From Anarhynchus alexandrinus (Eukaryota > Chordata > Aves > Charadriiformes > Charadriidae): DNA of 64,000 nucleotides. Numbering within the stretch: position 1 is the stretch's first letter; every line of letters begins with the position of its first letter. Shown one piece after another: positions 12,681 through 26,700 of the stretch. The stretch lies in contig VUYV01000042.1 of assembly GCA_008711295.1 (NCBI GenBank), positions 612,719-676,718 of the forward strand, given 5' to 3'. Under the pieces are notes generated by a model. The model saw nothing but the letters and a program-made list of their open reading frames with translations, searched no databases and was not told the origin of the DNA. A program made the translations under genes and the position numbers.

Positions 12681-12741
12681 CTTTTATCTTTTTTTTTTCT
12701 TCTTTTTTCTTTTTTTTGGGGGGTGGGGTGGGGGGCGGGGG
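12681..12741 (+). repeat. T-rich tract joined to a G-quadruplex motif
   Basis: A run of T with a few C bases (12,681-12,717) passes directly into four G runs of 6, 4, 6 and 5 bases (12,718-12,723; 12,725-12,728; 12,730-12,735; 12,737-12,741), separated by single-base loops T, T and C. This is a textbook G-quadruplex pattern with the shortest possible loops, which favours a very stable parallel fold. It is not part of a CR1 element. Such tracts are also hard to sequence, so the exact run lengths may be uncertain. Confidence 0.9.
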
Positions 12742-15700
12742 TGTCAACTATGCACAGACATGACAAGAAGAGATTAAAAAGTCTAGTTTTAAAAGCAGCA
12801 CTAACTCCACATTAAGACTCTATCTTGACCATTGAAATAGTTCCAAAGTTATTGCCTTCTTCTGTTGAATGTTTATACCTATAAACACTCCTGCAAATTT
12901 CAGATGTAACTGAAGTATAATAGTTAGGAAGAAATTATGTTTACTCTGTTGATATAATGAAGAGATTGTTCATGCTGGAAAGTTCAGAACTCCACCTTGT
13001 GGTGATAATTTTAACTGTATGTTGAAAACAACTGGGGAGAAGAAAAGGAACACTGAGATGCAATCAGGGAAACAAGGAGAAATTTACATCTGAACTATGG
13101 AGAGTAAATTCTGTGGAGGTTCATTTGGAAAAGCTTGCAAATTCACTTAAGACATGTGAGGCAAAGCAAAACCATAGAATATTTTCTTTATTTTGGGGAC
13201 AAATTTGCAGAACAACATAATGTGTAATATTCACTGTGAAGATAGATAGGCTTCCATCACTGCTCCACTTTTTCTGTCAAGCCAAATGACTGAAAGTTAG
13301 CACATACCAATATTAACAGTGACCACTCTATGGGTTCCTTTAGCTTTCTTCTAGCACCAAATGCTAAGCATTCTGCTGGACTCAAATTGTTTAAGGAAAT
13401 CCAGACTGACTGTCTCCCACCACAGACTGCAATAAATAGCAGATAATCAACAACACAAATTCCGTCAATGTTCATATATGAAAAGCAAATACTCTGCTAG
13501 TAAAATATCCATCCCCTTTTATTACTAAAACAATATGAAGGGAACAGAGGATCTAAGCCTCTGGAAGTTTTCTCCAACTTAAAATAAAATTATCATAGAA
13601 TCAGGCTGATGCACAGAAGCTGAAAAATGCATATGCATATATATAAAAGTCTCAGGTGCTGCCATTTTCTTCCCATGGTTATGAAAAAAAAAATACAAAC
13701 AAAAAAAAGATGTTTTCACTTATAATGTGGTGGTTTAATTTTTTATTATGCTGTAGAATAGGAGGCCTAAGGGTGACAAGCTGGCCAAGTAAGTTAATAT
13801 GCAAAACTCCTACAATTCTATAGATGCTATGATTTATCTGTTTGGGTTTTTTTGTTTTTTTTTTTTTTGGGGAATGCACAACAGATTTTGGGGACCCCTG
13901 TTTCCTTTTACTATACTGCCGAGTTGTAATGGAGCATCATATGCTCTACTGCTCATGTATCTCTATAGAAAACATAAATTGAATTAGCTCAGCTATTAAA
14001 AAAATAAACCAAAGTATTACAAATTTGTCTACTAATACTGTTTTGTTTGTTTATTTGTTTATAGTATTAGTTTAATTAATTTACATGGAAAAATCACTGT
14101 CATGCCACACTAAGTCTTTTCCTGAAGAAAAGGCCACTACTTGAACCTCTTCAGTCACAGAAATGCTTGAGGTAAAAAANTGGCCTGCCAGGGATCCTCA
14201 GCTTTTCAGTGTAAGCAGCAAACCCCCATTCTTCATCAGACACCCCTTCATTAATGGAAGTACCAGTGTGTTGCAAGAGATATGAGTAGCTTTACGTATC
14301 ATCATATGCAAACTGAAGGAGAAGACATCATTAACTATTCCTTTGTGTACATGTCTAAGCCTTCATACACCATCAGGAGTCTCCTGCAGAAGGAGGATAC
14401 AGATAGCGAAGTAAAGACACTCTGCTAATCTTCTTACAGAAGACATTAGAAACAGAGTCTTAAAAAACAGTCTTCCTGGGTTTATTGTACATCAATTCCT
14501 CGTTCCCTATCAGCTCACACTAAAAACAATGTGTGCATGCAAGTGCTGTGCACTCCGGTGTAGATACTATTTCAGAAGACCACTGCGTAAAGCTTAAAAA
14601 ACAAGGACCAAACCTTTTCCACAAATAAATTAGTTCACACCTGTCCCTGAAATATACTCTCATGGAACACCATGCGAATAGACTCTTTAAAATGAATCCA
14701 TTAATATGAATAAACGTACACAAACCAAACATATAACCCACATATACACTGGCACATATCTATTCTGACATGGAACTAGGAGGAAAAGCAATAAATAGCT
14801 TGCTTACAAGGGCTGCATACAATTGCATGACAGAAAAAAGTTATACTCGCCAAAGGAGAGTCAAATCTATAAAGCAGCTATAAAGAATAGGAAGCTTTTA
14901 TTAGTTTTTAGCATGGCTGCCTCTTAATGAAATGTTGCTATCATTATTCTGTGCTACACAAACAAAGCAACAAGAATGAAAGCCTGCCAAACAAACGCAT
15001 GCAATTGCAGCAGAATTCTGCAAGACAATAAAGGTCTTAGTGGCAGGAATTAAATACTTTTCTTATCTTCCTTTGGTCCCTATAATGACCAATGCAGCTC
15101 ACCTTGAAGCAGCCGATTTAAAGTTGAGCTCAGTGTATAAATTATTGAAACACAATAGACATTAGGCAAAATGGGCAGGCACAAAAGCACATCACACCAA
15201 CACCTCTCCAAACCCTAAACGTGTAAATTTGCACTTTTATGTACATCATTTACCAGGGTCATAAAAGGTTTCCTAGATCCTCTCTCCTTTCAGTCTCACC
15301 TTTTCCCCAGCAACAAGCCTCCCTCTCTCTGCTACGCTCAGATTCCAAACTGCCAACTCTGCCCACAGAGCTCTCCTCACAACAGCAAAGCAGACAGAAG
15401 TTTCCTTTGGGACCTCCGCATTTCTGTATCTTATTCTCTGAATTTACAAGTTCAAAATTCACCAGATACCCATGTATCTTTTCTACATTTTATGCAGCGT
15501 TCTCTCTGGTGGTAGAGAACAGCAAGTAAAGCCCTGTACTGGGTTATTACCTTCTTGGCTGTGATGGCTTTACATAGCTTGTAAATGTATTATTTTTGTT
15601 TCAGTATTTCAAATGCCCACTCTTAAGAATGGTTTATGTACGCACTGTGTCTGTGACAGTACTTACTTTTTATTACGATTTTTATGATGCAATGAGTTCT

Positions 15701-18700
15701 AGAGAGGGAATCCACTGGCAATAATTTAGGGCAATTTCTAAGTGGGAAATTCTTTTCTCAACAAGCTTAGCCTACATGCCTTTACCGCTGCCAAGTTCCT
15801 ACAGGATACAATAATCAGAGTTCATATAAATGGTTGCTTTCATTGGTGTAATTGGGTATGGACTGTCTGTAGTTACAGGTTTTCTTTGACCCAGCGAGAT
15901 GTTTTTTTCAGTTTCTTGGGGATTCCACTCATCTGCTAAGGACCAAGGAGCTCAGCTGAGCAGTGTCTCGGCACCTTCTACTGTGCTGACCTCAAGTATT
16001 GCACCTGCTCTGGTACTGTCACTTGCTGACTCTCAGATGCTACCCTTGCTCACTCTCTTTTTGCAAAGCCACCATTTATGCTGCACGCAGCACCATCAGC
16101 CAATGTTACTGACAATCCCTTGCATTAAGAAAAAATAAAGTAGTTAAAGAAAATGTACTTTACAGTAGAAATTCCACTGAAATTTGAAAAGATCCCCTAC
16201 AAAACTGAACAAAAAAAGGTCCTGTAAGCAGAAATTTTGTTTCTTGAACCTGAGAAGTTAAGAAATTCTAAAAAGTAGACATATAAGGAAAGCACCTTAA
16301 TAAGGCTTGTGCAATAAATTCCAGTGTTTCTGGTGAAATACATACTGCTTTTACTTTTACATTTTTAGAGAAACTATATGGCTTTCTCAATGATCTTAAG
16401 TTGCATTGCTTACTAAAGTTCTTCAGTGGTATCCTTGTTAGAATCTGTATATTCTGTTGTGAACCATAGTGAACCACAAAGCAAGCCCACAAATTAGGAC
16501 AATTAGCTATGTAAACACATAGGTCATTTGCATGTGATTATTCACTGTTCTAAGGTAGTCAGGATAACTGTTCACACTGATGAGTTTTTAAGTCCAACAC
16601 TTTCAATTTAATATTTCTAAGTATATACATGGAAAATTTGTTAGAACATATGTAGCACTTTTTATATTTTGTTTTCCAAAGACCAAATATTTCCAATTTA
16701 TCAAATATTTCTGATATATATGGCTACAGTCATAGGTACCTTTCCTTTCTGTGAAAAAATATAGGTAATAAAGCATAGCAACACATTAGACTACTATTCC
16801 TAAAGCAGCTTCATTCAAAACCTGGAAACTTAGATGGTTTTGCCTTTATAAGATGGTATCTCATCAGACCAACTTCTCACTTGGGTATGATCTCATTTCC
16901 AAGAAGCAGTAAGTATTCCGGCTTATGGATGGCAACTTTAAAATGACTGATACTGTAGAATGGCTTTATTTAGATCTAAAAGAGCAATCACAGAAACCAA
17001 CACACAGGTTAACTATGACTGTATTTTTTGAAGTATTTCAGAATTTTTTATATATATACATATAAAAACACAAACACTATAGAAGAATATACAACGAAAA
17101 ATTTTTCTTTACTGAAATTTCAGGTATATTTAAAACCAAGGCAAATTAAGTACCAACTGAATCCAAATAGGATAATCAGATAATTTACTTGTTAATTTAG
17201 TAGTTTAATGTTGTAAAAAATAATAATTTCTTTTAAAGGTCATATTTTGATTGCAAATAACATAATTTAAGACCAAAAGCATTACCATTCATTTGACTTA
17301 AAATCTGGTTTAATCGTATTATCTCTGGTTTCAGATACCTGTTACAGATACATGAACTGTAATATATTTTTGTCTCAACCAAATTTAAATGTCCAAGAAA
17401 AATTAATTGCTCATTTTCTTACTGGTTTGGTTAAACTAGCAGAATTTATGTGAGAAAAATTTGCCAATACTGAGTAGAATGCTTTTTTGGGTTTTTTTGG
17501 TAGAAAATTACTGACCCTAGTACCACAAAGCCACATTTAGTGCATAGAAAACCTTATTACTTCCAGGAAAGGAGGAGGAGGTACCAGAAAGTCATTTGAA
17601 AATGCCATGGGACAGTGTAGTACTGATTGCTGCTTTTATAGTAATTACAAAGGAAATGAAAATAAAACTCAGCAACCACAGACCTTCTCAAACATGTACA
17701 ATATTCAAGGTGAAAGGATGAATCTTCTGAAAAGTTTTTTTCTGGCTTCAGACAGATTCCTGTCTTCTCAATTCTTCTCACCACCCTATTATTCCTAACT
17801 TCAAGTTATCCAACATTTGCTCACAGGATTTTCTTAAGTCCCCAGCTCTGCAGCAAAAATAATTAGGCATAAAAAAAAAGCCAACATATACTCTGAAGGG
17901 TAGTTGTCATCAGTCAATTGTGCAGGCACAATATAAGCACGACAACTGTTTCCAATTTGGTGCACAGCTCAAAGCAGATGCAAACATTCCATTCGTGGTT
18001 GTTGGCAGAGGCAGGGTAATAGACAGTATCTAACATCTACTGCTGTTAGCAACGTGCCAAAACAGAATTCTGCACAAGAAAATGTTACAATTCTCTTTGG
18101 AAATACTGAATCCAAGGGAAATCATGCCTGTAGAAAACAGCACTTACTCATAAAATATATGTACTCATAAAATATCTTCTGATTGTTTGGCTTATATTTC
18201 TAAAAGGGTGATAAACAATGTTTTATTCACATTTCAATTGTTAAAAAAAAAAAAAATCAATTTTCCAGACCGCTTTAACAGCAGTGACACTGTGTTGATG
18301 TCCAAAAACCACTATCTACACCCACTACAAAAGCACAGCATTAACGTGTAATACAGAGGGAAATGCGGAATTTTGTACATCAGTGAACTAACTAACAATA
18401 GGATACAACTTGGAAAATAATGGAACATAACTTGCCTGCCTTTATATGCCTTTTACATATTCCCATTATTTAGAAGAGCACTTTAACGTTAAAAAAACTT
18501 TATACAGACAATCCTAAGTTATATTTTCAGATAAGAAACTACAGGTACCTCAAATTCCTCCCAATATGGTACACAGCTCTTAACCATTCAGCTGAATTAC
18601 AGGAAGACAAATGAGGTTTCACATCTTAAAATGGGAAGTGGCAGGCTAACTGAAACACTGCTAAAGATAGAAAGCTTACTGAGCCCTGGACTATAGAGTT

Positions 18701-21700
18701 CAGTATATAAAGGTCTTCTCAGGAAAGTTGTACAAATAGGGTGATGGGAGAATAGAAGTGTACCCAGCTCCTAGGTCAGTACCAGAATATCTCTAGCATA
18801 GGTTATAACACTACAAATAGAATATTCTGTTAATTGGGACCTTTCTGATATGCATTTCTCGCCATTAGCTTACAGGCTCAACCACTGGCTGCTGGTTTAT
18901 TTGCAGTGCAGAGTAGGCAGCAGACCCTAGCGATAATGAGACACACAGTACCATTTATCACGCAAACAGTAACTAGGCAAATATCAGTACTTTTTAAAAG
19001 CAATTTCTGCTTACATCAGTTCTGCTACCCCATCAATTCCTAGAGAACCTGGAAAGGAAAAAACAAACAAAAAAAACCCCCCATGAATAATTATATAGGA
19101 GATTATAAAAAGCAAAGTCTACTTAATTTGTGGCTATTAGCCTTTAGTCATTAGGATAATTTTGCCTAATCTTTTGGGGCAGATGTTTTAACTTGTAGAA
19201 ATTTTAAAACATATTAATATAACCACCAAAACAGGGATCATGGTTAAGTCATGAAAGACAACATTTCTGAGTGGTAAGGATTTGCAGCCTAGAAGAGGGA
19301 AAATTTGGGGTTATGATGGCAGTTGACTAAATCATGGTGATTTGGGGGAAGTAGATAAGGACCAGTTATTCCTTGTCTCTGCCCGTACAAGAACTTCGGA
19401 CTATCAAATGAAGCTACCAGCAGTGATGCTCTAGTGAAACAAAAGTATGTGGTTCTCAGCACAAGCAGACCTGTGGAACACCTTGTGATGTTGTGGATGG
19501 ATTCAAGAGAAGACAGGGCAAGTGAAGAAGAAAGTTTCATTGAGAGTTACCAATGCGACAAATCACATCAGGCTCAGGAAAACTAATCTGGGAAAAGCTG
19601 GAAGAGTTGTACCGAGAAATACTCTATACACTTGTCCTGTTTTCACTCCTCCTGAGCACTGACCTGTGAGTGCTGTTGGAGACAGGACAGAGGAGGAGAC
19701 GGACCATAGTGCTGAACCCATATGGTCATTCTTAGGTTCTTACATTCTTGCTTAAAAGCATCTATTTTCTTTGCAATAAATAAGGTAATGAAATAAAACC
19801 CCCAAAATATTTTCCTTAACACTTTACACTTGCATGTCACCATTTCAGTGGTGTCTATTCAACAGACCACATTTAAAGTACTCCTGCTTATTAGTATTGG
19901 TTTAGGATGGCCACAACATTTTGTCAGTGCGTTTTCACTTTTACTGGAAATATGATGAGTGTCATAATGGTTCAGGTTGCAAGTCACTGACATACTTCCA
20001 CACATTTTTTTCTCACTATCTATTTTCAATAGGTCCCTGATGTCCCTATAGGGAAAGCCTGATGGCCATCAAAATACAGCAGCATGGAAGCCAATGGTGA
20101 TTTTATACTGGAGTACTACACTCATATCCTTTTGTGGCCCTTTACAGTAAGCATCACACTAAAAAGAATTCTTGGCATTTAAAATCCAAGCCAATTTGGT
20201 ACTGCTACTTTCACTCACCTTTGATAAATTAAAAAAAAAAATAGAGACTTTGAAGTAATTGTAGACCAAGATCAGATGTTGGCTTACGGTATACATCATA
20301 AATTACGTTTAGATGACTCTTATCGTTATGAATGCAATGAAAGTTCCACGGTGGTGCACAAAGGGTGTAAATCAGTTCTTCAGTGAAAAGATAAATCATT
20401 TTCTGTAATTTGAGGCATGCAATTTTGTATTATTGGAAAGAGCTAACATTGCTGATATCTATTCTCTGATTTAACTCTTTGCTGGTTTTGATTTGGATGC
20501 AGAAGTCTCTTCTGTGAAAGGCAGCTTTTAAAATGTTTTAATTTTGCATTTAGACTGTCAGATTATCTACTTTCCAAGTTTTCAGCTATTGCTGAATTTA
20601 GGTTGCGTTGTTACCAAGGCAGACATTCATTCTTCACCACTGTGTAAGATGCAGCTTTTGTTATTACTATTACATTCACATCCTAGATTTTAAGAAATTT
20701 TACTTTTTAATAATCCTGAGAAATACAGAGTGGGTTATGGTTAGTCAAAGGTCTGTTAAGCAGTTTCGGTTCACTCCTGTGTCCCCCAGTTCAACAGATC
20801 ATTTCAATGACTGAATTGTTTACAGTCCTTCAAAGTCGATTTGTGATTTAAACTTCACTTTCAAAGCATTAACCATGCCTATAGATTATTCTTAAAGAGA
20901 AAATACATTTCTGGTTTCAGCAAAAGTGATATTTTAATATAATAGTTCCAGCATTTAATGTTACGCTGTTAAGATTTCTTCCAAACAAAATGTAAATGCT
21001 TTAAAAATGCTGTAAAATAATGTAAACAGCATTTATAGAAATTAGAACAAAGTTATGGTTTATGTCATACATTTACAGTAAATATGCATTGTAAAGATAA
21101 ATGCATAAAGAATTTTCTTCCACAAAATGTCAGCTTTTGCTATTAAAAAGAAAAGGTCATTTGGTGTTTTAAATATTTCTATGCATCGATTCTATACCTT
21201 GGATGGACTGAATAAATTCAAATATATGTTTTCTAAAAGTTAACAAGAATATAAATAAATGTAAATAAATAAACTGACCCATATTTTGCACTTTCCCCAG
21301 AGATACAAACCCCAGACAGAGCAGAAAGGTGGCAATATGAAAATAACATTGTTACATATGCCTAACAATGCTAATCATAAATTTTAAGTGCTTCAAAAAT
21401 TGCTATGATTGAAAGTTTGTTGAAGACATTTGGGAATCCTTCTTCTCTGGTAAAATTAATTCAGTTAGGAACATTAGACTTTCGTAGTACAACAGAGGGA
21501 AATTTTATTATGAGGAAGCTCTCTGCAACGAGTTTATTTAGGAGTACCATGTGTCAGATGGTACATATCCAAATAATTTTATTCTTTAAACAGATCATAT
21601 ATATCCTTCCTCTATGGGTCATAATGAATGAGCAATAAATCATTTAAATACACTTATTTTTTTATGGTTTTATTTGATTTACACAGAGTGACTCAGAAGA

Positions 21701-23099
21701 AGAATCTAGAAGAATTTCCCCTGAAACAAGATTTAAACATCTAAAATTTAATTAAATCGATTTATTTTTTAGTAAGGTATACTGTAATCTAACCTCATTA
21801 GGATATTTGCCCATACCCATATATCTAAGAGGATAGATTCCTTTACATCCATTGCTATCCTGGCTTAGGTCCACACTGCCTGTGTTTCTCCAATGAAGAT
21901 GAAAATATTAGACTTAGTAGAGATTGTATTTGTTGTCATATAACCCATCTTTGTGTTTACAGCATTCACACTGGAATTGTGAGATGGGTTCCCATCTCTA
22001 CTCAGCCCAGAAATACTGAATCCCTGTCTCACAAGACAGCCGTAGTAATCACCCTGTGTGAAATACTTCCTATTTATTTTCTTGAAATTAGGCTCCTGTG
22101 CAACCAGGAGAGCAAGCAATGGTGATTCTAAAATAGTAGTAGCTGAAAGCAGAAATGGGTTCATTTGTTTAATGTCTAATGTTAAATGGATATGCATTCA
22201 AGGAACTTTATTTGGGACCATATCTATAGCTCATGAAAACTCATTGCTCATACCATTAGACTAAAATGAGATCTCTTCTACTTTCTGTCCTGGTACCATG
22301 ACTATTACATCATGGCAATAAGGCACACAGGTTCAACTTCGAGAAGAATCAGTTTAAGTATTCTTACCTGTGACACCTGCAGCCCGGTTATTAGATCACT
22401 TGTCAGAAATGCAGAAGATGAAATTTAATCTCATTTTGCCTACCAGAGTATTTTAATCATTAGCTATTATGCAAAAGACCAGTGTTGTAATGCTCCCAAA
22501 GTGGGCAGATAGGATCTTCAATATCTGGGAAGGTATTTCTGATATTTTCCTATGGACTTGATGGAGAATGAACTAAATTGCCTTCTGGATACACAGACAA
22601 AAGGGAGCAGTCTAACTGAGAAAAACACAAACTCTGCCTAAAAATCTTGAAAGTATAGTTAATGCATGTAATTTATATTATGACATCTTCTAGAACTATT
22701 GATTGCAATGGACTCAGGTAGTTCAATGAGGACAATTGTAGATATGGACATGGAAAGTGGAAAGGGACTTGTTAAGTTCAATTTAATTTATTTAAAGAAG
22801 GAAAGCACCATGAAAGAAAAAGAAAAGAAGAAATAAACCCGTAGTTGATTTTAAATATAACCTACAAGTCAAGAATTGCAAATACACTGGTGTTACACGA
22901 GGATAATAGGTTGCCTTTCTAAGTGCTACGTTTCAAACACTTAACAAGTTAAAAACAACACAAGAAAGAAATTAAATTGTCAAAATTAATTACTTCTTCC
23001 AGCTATGTATTAGATAAAATCAATATCTATTTTCCATATGACCAGCTCAGATTAAAAAACAAAACAAAACAAACGTATTTGCAATTATCTGTGAATTTC
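12742..23099. other. AT-rich non-coding DNA, no gene found
   Basis: I find no gene or named transposon in these 10 kb. Minor features are an ambiguous base N at 14,180, a poly-T stretch with a single G at 13,847-13,868 followed by GGGG, a 14-A run at 18,243-18,256, and a 17-bp tandem duplication (TACTCATAAAATAT at 18,145-18,158 and again at 18,162-18,175). At 13,591 the words TCATAGAATCA recall a CR1 tail, but nothing CR1-like follows. The short forward and reverse frames here have AT-driven codon use and no recognisable domains. Confidence 0.6.
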
Positions 23100-23715
23100 T
23101 CAGGGTCCTGAGTACACTTTCTCCTCCTGGGGGTTCCACCACCTGTGCCGAGGGTGAGTGCTGGTATGGAACAGCTGCATAACCTCAGTTCAGGCTGCTA
23201 CCAGAAGCAGTAGCATCTCGGCTCCTTTGCTGAGAAGCTACATTTGAGCTCAAGCTCTTGCCCTTAGTTGCTGCCTGAGTTACACTACTACCATACCTGT
23301 GCCTGGCCATGTACCCTGCCAATATAGATGGTGACCCTAACCTGAGGATTTGACTTCTTGGCTTGTGTTTGCAAGACTTGACTTGCCTTCTCACCACAGA
23401 CTTACCTAAACATCACTGCAGTGGGGCTGATCCTGGTTGCCATCACTGGACCTGATCTTCACTTGCTGACTTGACTTCCCAGCTTGACCTAGGACATCCC
23501 TTATTACTTCAGTTTTTCTTGGTGCTCTAGACTCTCCTCTGCCTCTGGTTAATGCAACTGGACCTGCTCTGCTCACCTTGTTTGGGTATTGTAGGACCAG
23601 GCTGTTGCTGGTGAGGTCACTGCTGCGCACCTTGCTGTCACATTTGGCTCCCAATTTGCCTTTCCTCATGGAGCAGTCCGTTCTTGCCACCCCCTGATGT
23701 TATTGATAATCCCTG
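23100..23715 (-). repeat. Unclassified GC-richer block with GTCAAGTC-type motifs
   Basis: This block stands out from its AT-rich flanks. On the reverse strand it contains repeated GTCAAGTC/AAGTCAAGTC words (for example near 23,350-23,380 and 23,465-23,485) and two open frames almost end to end, 23,690-23,406 (94 codons) and 23,397-23,185 (70 codons), in different frames. The first ends TAG immediately before a perfect splice-donor word GTAAGT (reverse strand, about 23,399-23,404). The predicted proteins are Ser-, Arg- and Lys-rich with no recognised domain. I think an old interspersed repeat or endogenous-element fragment is more likely than an exon, but I cannot name the family. Confidence 0.45.
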
Positions 23716-26700
23716 GTTTTTTATACTAAATCAGGGAACGGTCCCGTATTCAGTCATTTTCTTTTCCTACAAAGTCAATTTCTTTTCCTACCATAAGGAG
23801 ACACCATAAAAACTAACAAGGTGATTTAGTTTTCAAGTAATGCAATCGCTTATTAAGATTATTAGAAATAATGAATGTATTAATAACGAAAAGAACAAGT
23901 AAATAAGTTACATTAAATTAGAATCAAATGAATGATATAGTGAAGGGATAGTTTAGAAATAATACTTAAATCAGATGTTAAATTCTAGAATTCAAGAGAT
24001 TTGGGGGGAAAAAAAACCAGAGTATTTCACTCAATTGAGCATTTGCAACAAGAAGTGAGCTCGATAAAAGCAGTATTAATTCAATTACTTATGGCACCAG
24101 AAGTATACTTCTATTCAGCCAAAGCAGACTAACTGCCAATCCAGCAGACACATTTAAACACACCAAATAAAAATTCACTGAAAGTAAAGTATGGATAGTA
24201 TCCTTTGATGCTGAGTTCTTTTAAAGAAAAAAAAATGAAAACACAAACTCCTAAGACAGGTAGGATAATGTAATTAAAAGCTTTGTTACTATATAAGGTG
24301 TAAAGCTCACAGCTCCTCTTACCATTGTGTTAAATGTGAAATATTTCTATTATTTTTAAAATAAGCACAAAATTTAAGAGAAGTTCATGGTTATCTAAAC
24401 AGTCCACCTTGAATTTATGCACGGTTGACATACATAACCCTGGCGAACAACTGTTAAAATTACAAATTGAAGGTATTAGCTTTATACATACAGTATGATG
24501 GCTCTAACAGAAATGTAGGGTGTTTCAGCTATTACTGATTTGATGTGGCGTTAGTAAGAGAGAATCAAATGGTGTAAGTATATCATAACTCAATCACATA
24601 TGATGTAAAATATGAAATTATAATGAGATAAAGTGAAAAGAGTTAGAAATAGAAAGTTAGATGCAATTAGGGACCCTGTCATGAAATTCAGTTTTTACAG
24701 TCAGGTGGTATCCACACTTTTGTGAAGTTCATCTTTTCACACAATGAAGATTTGCCCTAGAGTTATTTCGTTCTTTTAACACTAAACTAAAATCAGTAAT
24801 ATGGATGAAATTGTTTTAAGCCCTTAATTCAATCTTCTTTGTAAATATCCAGCAGTAATATGTTCCGTATTTTCTGTATTTTTCATCAATTTCGTAGTTT
24901 GAAGTTTCACTTCTGTTAAACTGCAATTTTTAAGATTATTTAACCTCACCTACAGGAAGGTTTCATGCATTATGAAGTTAATAGTCTAACTTCAGATTCC
25001 AGATCTTGACATAAGAAGGAAAAGGCTGGGGAGGACGGTTGTCCTCATAACAGATACACGGTATTATTGATTCAATTTCACTTATTTTCTCTTTCTAAGA
25101 CAGCAAGAGGTACTTGAGTATGATTGCCTGATACTGGAAACTTTCTCAAGAAAAAAAGAAAATGTTTTCTTAACTTGGTTGTTTGCACATGTTTTTGTGG
25201 GCTTGTCTAAACAGTTTGGTGTAGAAAGTAGCTCATAAGCAGAGCCCACACTGCACGCTGTCAGAGGGGCACTTGTCCATGATCAGGCAGCTATTAAGTC
25301 ATGTTTGCTGAGAACTGTGCCTGCGTTAATGAATCCTTCCTCTTACCTGATTCTCTAGATACCCGTAAGAGTATAAACTATGGGAACTGTGACAAGACTG
25401 GCTTATTTTAAGATCGGGAAGCTCTCCTTAAAATTGAAACATCTGCTTACAGGAATAACTGGCCATATTCTTAGTGGCTAAATATTTATGCATTTATCTA
25501 CAACTCTATAGAATAAAATTAATCTTTCTGACTTATATTATTTTAAGATTATATTTTATTTCCATCAAAGGAATATTATTAGTGGAGCAGTAAATATATT
25601 CTAACTGTCAAAACAGACACTTGAGCAAAGTATAAGAGCTAAAACCAAGTTTGCTTTTTTGGGTTCTTGTGTTTGGGTTTCATGAATGTTTCAGATACAA
25701 GGAAGATTATTTTTCTATTTTCCCTCTCAACATTACAGTCTATTCTTCAAAGCTATAAAGTCATAGGGATGTAAGTTACAAGGTAGAAAGAGATTCAAAT
25801 TAAATTTCAATGAAGTGATTTTGCCCTAGGAAATTCAGGATTTTTATTCAATTTAGTAGAAGCATATCCATGCAACCTATCTATTTTTAATTGAAACAAA
25901 TAGTTTACAGTTTCATCTGAGAATGATCAAAATTGTTTTTTCAGGGAAAAAAAAAAATGATTCCTTAGGCACAAACAAAACACATTTTTAGAACTCCTTT
26001 TAGAAGACCATACAAAGTCATTTNCCAAAACAGATTATTTTTGAATCTGTAGTTAAAAGAGCCAACTTAAACTGAACTGCATGTTTATGAGGACAGCTGG
26101 TCAAATTCTAGAGCAATCATAATTTTGTGGTTTAATCTGTTAAGACAACAGTTTTTATTAATACTCATTTGTTACTTGCAAGAAGTTGCTGACATAAATT
26201 GATGATTAAGCTGCTATGACCTTCACTGAACCTTAGTAATTCTCATTTGCATTCTCATTAAAGCTGGGTTTCAGTCTCATTTTTTTTCAAATCTGTAATA
26301 CCCTCCTACTCAAGTCTTTATAAAGTCTTCCTCAAGAGCAATTAACTGGTCTGATAAAAAATGTTTAATTTTTATATATATATTAATAAGAAGAAAATGT
26401 TTAAATGGATGCAGATACCTAGTTAAAATATATACCATTACATATCCTTACAGTGAAGCTTATAGATATTTTTTTTTTCCCTAGATCAAGATAAATTAAG
26501 AAGAAAATACTGGAAGAGTATTGAAAATGGCCATAGGGTAGTCATTATTTGGGATAACATAAACCAGTTTGGTATTCTTCTGTAAATTGAGTGCTCCTAT
26601 TTTTTATATACATTTAAATATATTTGTTTAAGTATTTGACATGATTTTGTGGTGGACAGTTAAGATGAGAATTTTGCTGGTATTAATTCGCTGAGCCTTT

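Noticed and set aside
13591..13602. TCATAGAATCA, similar to a CR1 tail
   Set aside because: Only 11 bases match and the conserved CR1 3' stem does not follow.
14180..26024. Single N bases at 14,180 and 26,024
   Set aside because: Ambiguous base calls in the assembly, not biological features.
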